Assembly (NCBI GenBank): GCA_029821215.1 | Contig: JALGTV010000040.1 | Coordinates: 1-9,452 of the forward strand | Source: Candidatus Zipacnadia bacterium | Lineage (GTDB): Bacteria; Armatimonadota; Zipacnadia; Zipacnadales; Zipacnadaceae | DNA length: 9,452 nucleotides | Direction: 5' to 3' | Translations under genes and position numbers: made by a program | The notes under the pieces: model-generated | Told to the model about the DNA's origin: nothing | The model's input: the letters and a program-made list of their open reading frames with translations, nothing else | Database searches by the model: none | Shown here: one piece after another, positions 6,423 to 9,452 of the stretch | Layout: each line of letters starts with the position of its first letter | How positions within the stretch are numbered: position 1 is the first letter of the stretch

Positions 6423-8360
6423 ATGACGCTGAGCGTGTATCGCCGGGTAGCGTCGGTGACCTTGGCATTGGGACTGGCCGTTGCCGCAGTAGAGTGGGCT
6501 ACTGCCCAATCTCCAGACCGGCAACAATGGCTGCGCGACTGCGTCGTTGCCTATGGTCGGGAAAACTTTGACCCAGCCAGTGGCCTGATCAAGGATAGTC
6601 GCGGCCAGCCCAGTGTGGCCGGCGCCAGCGCAGGGTATGTTGCGGCTGCTTTGGCGGTCTCCCCCACTGATGAACAGGCCGGGAGTGTACTCAGATCAGT
6701 GCTGGCCAATCAGGACCAGGACGAGCAGTCTACTACTTGGGGACAGTTTCCTTGGACTACCAAGGAGTCGGGAGCTTATAGCCTGGCAGCTACCTATCGG
6801 GTGGTGCCCCTGCTGGCCCATATTTACCAGCAGTGGGGTCAGCAGTTGTCGGAAACCGTCCGGGCGGACCTGATGAGGAGTCTGGAGTTGTGCTACCAGG
6901 CCATTAGGCGCCCCCAACCCTTGCCTGAGGGCTTGACGGCTGTTCTGCGCATGGCTTCTCTGGCGACATTGGGGGCGGCCCTGGACAAACCCGCAGCTAC
7001 CGACCAGAGTCGGACAGAACTGGACAGGTGGCTACAACGATTGACCCAGGCTGGCTGGACACAGGGACATAGTCCCACCACGGATGCCTATCGGATTGCC
7101 GCCCTAAAATGGATATGGCAGAGCTTGCCACCCAGCCAGCGGTCCGGGGAGCTGCAAGCAGCTTTGGAGCTTGTCTATCGGGATCTTGCCGCCCGAGTCC
7201 AACTCCCTACCGGGGCGCTGGCTGGAGCTGCACTGCATACAAGTGTAGACGATTATCTCCACGGTGGTCGTTATAGCCGCTATCTGATTTACGCTGATCT
7301 GCACGGGCCTGAACCTGACGAAGTAGGGCCGTTGGCCATGTTTTTCACTGTGCCCCAGTACCGGCCGGCGGTAGAGCTGGCGCTTGACACGCCAGCTCAG
7401 CCGCATCAGCTAATAACCGCAGCCCAGGATGAGACCCCGGTAACCCGCACCGATACCTATGTGCATCCCCAGTTTAGTCTGGGGACGATGAGTGGTCGGC
7501 CCTCGGTGAGCAGCATCCCACTGTTAGTGACTTTTAGCGGTGGTGAGAAGCGACCTACGGCATACTTTTTTGCTCAGCCGCAGGCCAGTGGTGTCAGCAG
7601 TGTGCAGCACGAGAATATCGCGCTAATAACAGTGGACTTCGACGGCATTGGCACCGGCCAACGACGGACTGCAATGCTGCACGGCGTACTTGGCCCCCGC
7701 GAACAGATTGATGAGGTTTATGTAAGCGGACGACCCTGGAACGGTCAACCCGTAGCCGTTGCCGAGCAGGGCAAGGTGGCTCTGCGCCGGCTGGGATGTA
7801 ATATAGGCATCACCTTACTGCGGGCGGGGCCGGCTGAAGTGAAACAGGTGATCTCGGGGCCCCAGCCCGGGGTACTGCGCTGGTCAGATGAGGGGCCGGA
7901 TGCCGAACTGGAGCTGTTGGTTTACGCACGCAAGCGCAGCTACCCCTTAGCGGTGGCTCAAAACAATCTTCGGGCCGGAGTAGCGGTGGAAATTGAGCCT
8001 GCTGCTGGCGAGGAGAGCCTATCGGAGTTTGCCCGGCATCTGGCCACAGCACGAGCGCGTCAGACCGTCGAGCGCACCAAGACGCTAATTCCCGAACCCG
8101 AGGATCCCTACGATGCCTTTCTGCATGAGCATGACCCCAAACCTAAGTCAGAGCTGCGGTATGAGTACCAATTGCTCCATACCATCCAGTATCGCAGCGC
8201 GCAGACAACGTTATATTTGCAGGAAGACATGCTGCGGGAAGTGGTAACCAGTCGCCAGATTGATGGCGAGGAGGTATCCGTACTGGGCTCGTGGGCCTTG
8301 GATTCGCTGGTGATTCCGTGGGGAGGGAACCTATCTGATTGCTTGACAAGGCAGCGGTAG
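6423..8360 (+). CDS. Exported protein of unknown function (helical N-half, beta-rich C-half)
   Basis: I do not recognise this 645-residue protein. Residues 1-29 look like a signal peptide: basic YRR, a hydrophobic stretch of about 15, then ATAQS as a likely signal-peptidase I site. Residues ~30-290 are predominantly helical with repeated aromatic-rich helices (AATYRVVPLLAHIYQQW, DAYRIAALKWIWQ, YSRYLIYADLHG). Residues ~340-525 look beta-rich (DTYVHPQFSLGTMSG, PLLVTFSGG, GCNIGITLLR). This helical-toroid-then-beta order resembles polysaccharide lyases and heparinase-like proteins, but I cannot point to catalytic residues, so that is only an inference. The tail (~540-645) is charged, with no membrane anchor. 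CAGGTGAT (6407-6413) lies 9 bases before the ATG. The last codons contain the -35 box of the next promoter. Base composition resembles the neighbours. Confidence 0.85.
   Translation: MTLSVYRRVASVTLALGLAVAAVEWATAQSPDRQQWLRDCVVAYGRENFDPASGLIKDSRGQPSVAGASAGYVAAALAVSPTDEQAGSVLRSVLANQDQDEQSTTWGQFPWTTKESGAYSLAATYRVVPLLAHIYQQWGQQLSETVRADLMRSLELCYQAIRRPQPLPEGLTAVLRMASLATLGAALDKPAATDQSRTELDRWLQRLTQAGWTQGHSPTTDAYRIAALKWIWQSLPPSQRSGELQAALELVYRDLAARVQLPTGALAGAALHTSVDDYLHGGRYSRYLIYADLHGPEPDEVGPLAMFFTVPQYRPAVELALDTPAQPHQLITAAQDETPVTRTDTYVHPQFSLGTMSGRPSVSSIPLLVTFSGGEKRPTAYFFAQPQASGVSSVQHENIALITVDFDGIGTGQRRTAMLHGVLGPREQIDEVYVSGRPWNGQPVAVAEQGKVALRRLGCNIGITLLRAGPAEVKQVISGPQPGVLRWSDEGPDAELELLVYARKRSYPLAVAQNNLRAGVAVEIEPAAGEESLSEFARHLATARARQTVERTKTLIPEPEDPYDAFLHEHDPKPKSELRYEYQLLHTIQYRSAQTTLYLQEDMLREVVTSRQIDGEEVSVLGSWALDSLVIPWGGNLSDCLTRQR
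7374..7398 (+). repeat. Perfect inverted repeat inside the exported-protein gene
   Basis: GAGCTGGCG (7374-7382) and CGCCAGCTC (7390-7398) form a perfect 9-bp stem with the 7-base loop CTTGACA. It is wholly coding (ELALDTPAQ region), between the helical and beta-rich halves. It could be a pause site, or may simply be a chance result of codon use. Confidence 0.45.
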
Positions 8361-8371
8361 TTATGTATACT
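8343..8371 (+). promoter_or_regulatory. Sigma-70/sigma-A promoter for yceD-rpmF-plsX
   Basis: TTGACA (8343-8348) matches the -35 consensus exactly. After 17 bases, TATACT (8366-8371) matches 5 of 6 bases of the -10 consensus. A G at about 8378 would be the start point, giving a leader of only ~39 bases. The -35 box lies inside the last codons of the preceding gene, whose stop is at 8358-8360. The position just ahead of a conserved cluster supports function. Confidence 0.8.
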
Positions 8372-8381
8372 TTTTTGGGGT

Positions 8382-8416
8382 AGGTGATACGCGGCTAACC
8401 GCCGCGTTAGTGTTAT
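8382..8416 (+). promoter_or_regulatory. yceD leader: Shine-Dalgarno, hairpin, then start codon
   Basis: AGGTGAT (8382-8388) is the only Shine-Dalgarno-like site but is 28 bases from ATG 8417. The bases between contain the stem ACGCGGC (8389-8395) / GCCGCGT (8401-8407) with loop TAACC. When folded, 9 unpaired bases separate the site from the ATG, an ideal spacing. An in-frame TAG at 8408-8410 rules out an earlier start. An alternative stem, CTAAC (8395-8399) with GTTAG (8406-8410), overlaps the first and would leave about 10 bases. Function is inferred. Confidence 0.6.
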
Positions 8417-8932
8417 ATGAAGTACAATATATTAGGCAAAATAGACCATGCGCCGGGGCGGGTAGAGTGTGTAATAGACGCGCCAGCTCCGACCGGGACC
8501 GGCTACCAATTTGAAGGACGTCTGGCAGGCACAATAGTCCTGGTCAATACTGGCAAGCGGATTGCGGCCTACGGCTGGTTGCAGGCGACAGTGGTGCTCA
8601 ATTGCAGCCGGTGCTTGCGCCTCCACAATGTGCCCTTGGATATAGTGGTTGATGAGATTTGCTCATTGGAGCAAATAGACCAGGTGGAGGTGGGGCAAGA
8701 TAGCGAAAACGGTATATGCCCCATACCATTGGTTGACCACGAAGTTGTCAACCTACGTGAGTTAGTGCGGGAGTTGTTAATCCTGAATATACCCCCGCGG
8801 TCGCTGTGCCGGCCCGATTGCCGCGGTCTATGTCCTCACTGTGGGCAAGATCTAAATGAGGGGCAGTGTAAGTGCGAGGAGCAGCAAGTTGACCCGCGAC
8901 TGGCACCATTGCAGAAGCTGCGGCAGCAGTAG
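8417..8932 (+). CDS. yceD: YceD/DUF177 family protein
   Basis: DUF177 proteins are encoded beside rpmF in most bacteria. Plant and bacterial members are linked to 23S rRNA accumulation, although the biochemical role is not settled. The 171-residue product shows the family signature: a CSRCL motif (Cys63, Cys66), an acidic middle, then VNLRELVRELLILNIPP (112-127) and a cysteine-rich end (Cys131, 135, 139, 142, 151, 153) with CRGLCPHCGQDLNEG, followed by DPRLAPLQKL. The cysteines suggest a bound metal, probably zinc. ATG 8417 is the only possible start; its ribosome-binding site is separated by a hairpin (see 8382-8416). It is expected to be cotranscribed with rpmF 77 bases downstream. Confidence 0.93.
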   Translation: MKYNILGKIDHAPGRVECVIDAPAPTGTGYQFEGRLAGTIVLVNTGKRIAAYGWLQATVVLNCSRCLRLHNVPLDIVVDEICSLEQIDQVEVGQDSENGICPIPLVDHEVVNLRELVRELLILNIPPRSLCRPDCRGLCPHCGQDLNEGQCKCEEQQVDPRLAPLQKLRQQ

Positions 8933-9009
8933 CACTGAAAATATTAAGCTAATGGTCACCAACACGCTGACGTTGCTGGTTTGACGGAATTGTAAGGAGT
9001 TAGCAGACA

Positions 9010-9216
9010 ATGGCAGTTCCCAAAAGACGAGTTTCCCAAACCCGGCGTAACAAGCGCCGTACCCACCACAAGCTGTCAGTTCCACCACTGGTTGAGTGTC
9101 CCCACTGTCATGCAATGACTTTGGCTCATAATGCCTGTCACAAGTGTGGATACTACCAGGGCGAGAAGGTAGATCACACCGTCACCGAAGAAGAGAAACG
9201 CCCTGGTGGCCGGTAA
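9010..9216 (+). CDS. rpmF: Ribosomal protein L32 (bL32), zinc-binding form
   Basis: L32 is a small 50S protein near the peptide exit region. The 68-residue product begins MAVPKRRVSQTRRNKRRTHH, the hallmark of the family. It contains a zinc ribbon with Cys30, Cys33, Cys43 and Cys46 (CPHC...CHKCGYY), so it is the C+ form. AAGGAG (8995-9000) is 9 bases before the ATG. A weak inverted repeat (CCCTGG 9201-9206, CCAGGG 9222-9227) spans its stop codon. The order yceD-rpmF-plsX is conserved across many phyla and ties ribosome supply to phospholipid synthesis. Confidence 0.97.
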   Translation: MAVPKRRVSQTRRNKRRTHHKLSVPPLVECPHCHAMTLAHNACHKCGYYQGEKVDHTVTEEEKRPGGR

Positions 9217-9251
9217 CAAGTCCAGGGCAGTTGTTGGTTTGAGGATAGTCA

Positions 9252-9452
9252 ATGATTATTGCTATTGACGCCCTCAACTGGCAGTTGACATACTGTTAGT
9301 GGGCCGCCGTGACCAGATTACTCCCTACCTGCCGGCCAGGGAAGCTGACCTACCCGGATTAGAGATAGTCGATGCCCCGGAAGTAGTGGAAATGGAGGAT
9401 GACATAACCCGCGTTGTCCGTGGCCGATCAGACTCGTCAGTGGCGGTGGCGG
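9252..9452 (+). pseudogene. plsX: plsX 5' region, apparently broken (deletion plus frame change); runs off window
   Basis: PlsX is the phosphate acyltransferase that makes acyl-phosphate from acyl-ACP for phospholipid synthesis. ATG 9252, preceded by GAGGAT, encodes MIIAIDA, the normal PlsX start, but the frame then reads LNWQLTYC and hits TAG at 9297-9299. From about 9278 another frame reads LAVDILLVGRRDQITPYL, then GLEIVDAPEVVEMEDD and DSSVAVA, which are the expected next PlsX segments, open to the window end. The MGGD motif and roughly 20 residues between the two parts are absent. Compared with B. subtilis PlsX about 58 bases are missing, which is not a multiple of three. It is either a true pseudogene or an assembly/sequencing deletion; synteny after rpmF confirms identity. 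Confidence 0.8.

Noticed and set aside
7810..8349. Minus-strand open frames opposite the exported-protein gene
   Set aside because: They are low-complexity Pro/Ala/Arg shadows without start signals, while the + strand frame is continuous with a signal peptide and ribosome-binding site.
9201..9227. CCCTGG/CCAGGG inverted repeat as rpmF terminator
   Set aside because: It has a 6-bp stem with a 15-base loop and no U-tract, and plsX follows closely; too weak to call.
9285..9313. TTGACA at 9285 as a promoter
   Set aside because: No -10-like hexamer occurs at 16-18 bases; the sequence is part of the plsX coding region.
9252..9452. Programmed frameshift as explanation for plsX
   Set aside because: A frameshift could join the frames but would not restore the missing MGGD region of about 20 residues, and no slippery heptamer or following structure is visible.
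1..9452. CRISPR arrays, insertion sequences, tRNA or rRNA genes
   Set aside because: No regularly spaced repeats, transposase-like frames, terminal repeats or recognisable RNA genes were seen on either strand.

Overview
The window carries the distal part of a bacterial ribosomal-protein superoperon, followed by a gene for a secreted protein I cannot name and then the start of a lipid-synthesis cluster. All genes are on the + strand. Base composition looks moderately GC-rich, and starts include ATG, GTG and probably TTG. The order adk-map-infA-rpmJ-rpsM-rpsK-rpsD-rpoA-rplQ-truA-rplM-rpsI, with rpsD inside the alpha operon and no ECF-transporter genes between rplQ and truA, fits deep Gram-positive-like lineages such as Chloroflexota, Armatimonadota or some Clostridia. 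The phylum cannot be fixed from the sequence alone. Adenylate kinase, S4, L32 and L36 all keep their zinc-binding cysteines.

Layout. Positions 2-6266 hold the 3' end of adk (nucleotide balance), map (N-terminal Met removal), translation initiation factor IF-1, ribosomal proteins L36, S13, S11 and S4, the RNA polymerase alpha subunit, L17, the tRNA pseudouridine synthase TruA, L13 and S9. The genes are tightly packed, with short overlaps (adk/map, map/infA) or gaps of at most 75 bases, so they read as one transcription unit supplying ribosome and RNA polymerase parts. Positions 6267-6422 form a structured gap with two strong hairpins and a four-tract G-quadruplex motif. Positions 6423-8360 encode a 645-residue exported protein with a helical first half and a beta-rich second half.

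Positions 8343-8416 hold a near-consensus sigma-70/sigma-A promoter whose -35 box lies inside the end of the preceding gene. A very short leader follows, in which a hairpin separates a Shine-Dalgarno sequence from its start codon. This promoter should drive yceD (DUF177), rpmF (L32) and plsX, a widely conserved cluster joining rRNA/ribosome and phospholipid synthesis. The plsX copy looks damaged: its first seven codons and its later N-terminal region are both recognisable, but the conserved MGGD region between them is missing and the frame changes.

Most of the window is ordinary housekeeping DNA. I see no defence system, mobile element, CRISPR array or tRNA/rRNA gene. The points most worth checking are the plsX lesion, the hairpin-bridged ribosome-binding site of yceD, the G-quadruplex between hairpins and start codon, and the unidentified exported protein.
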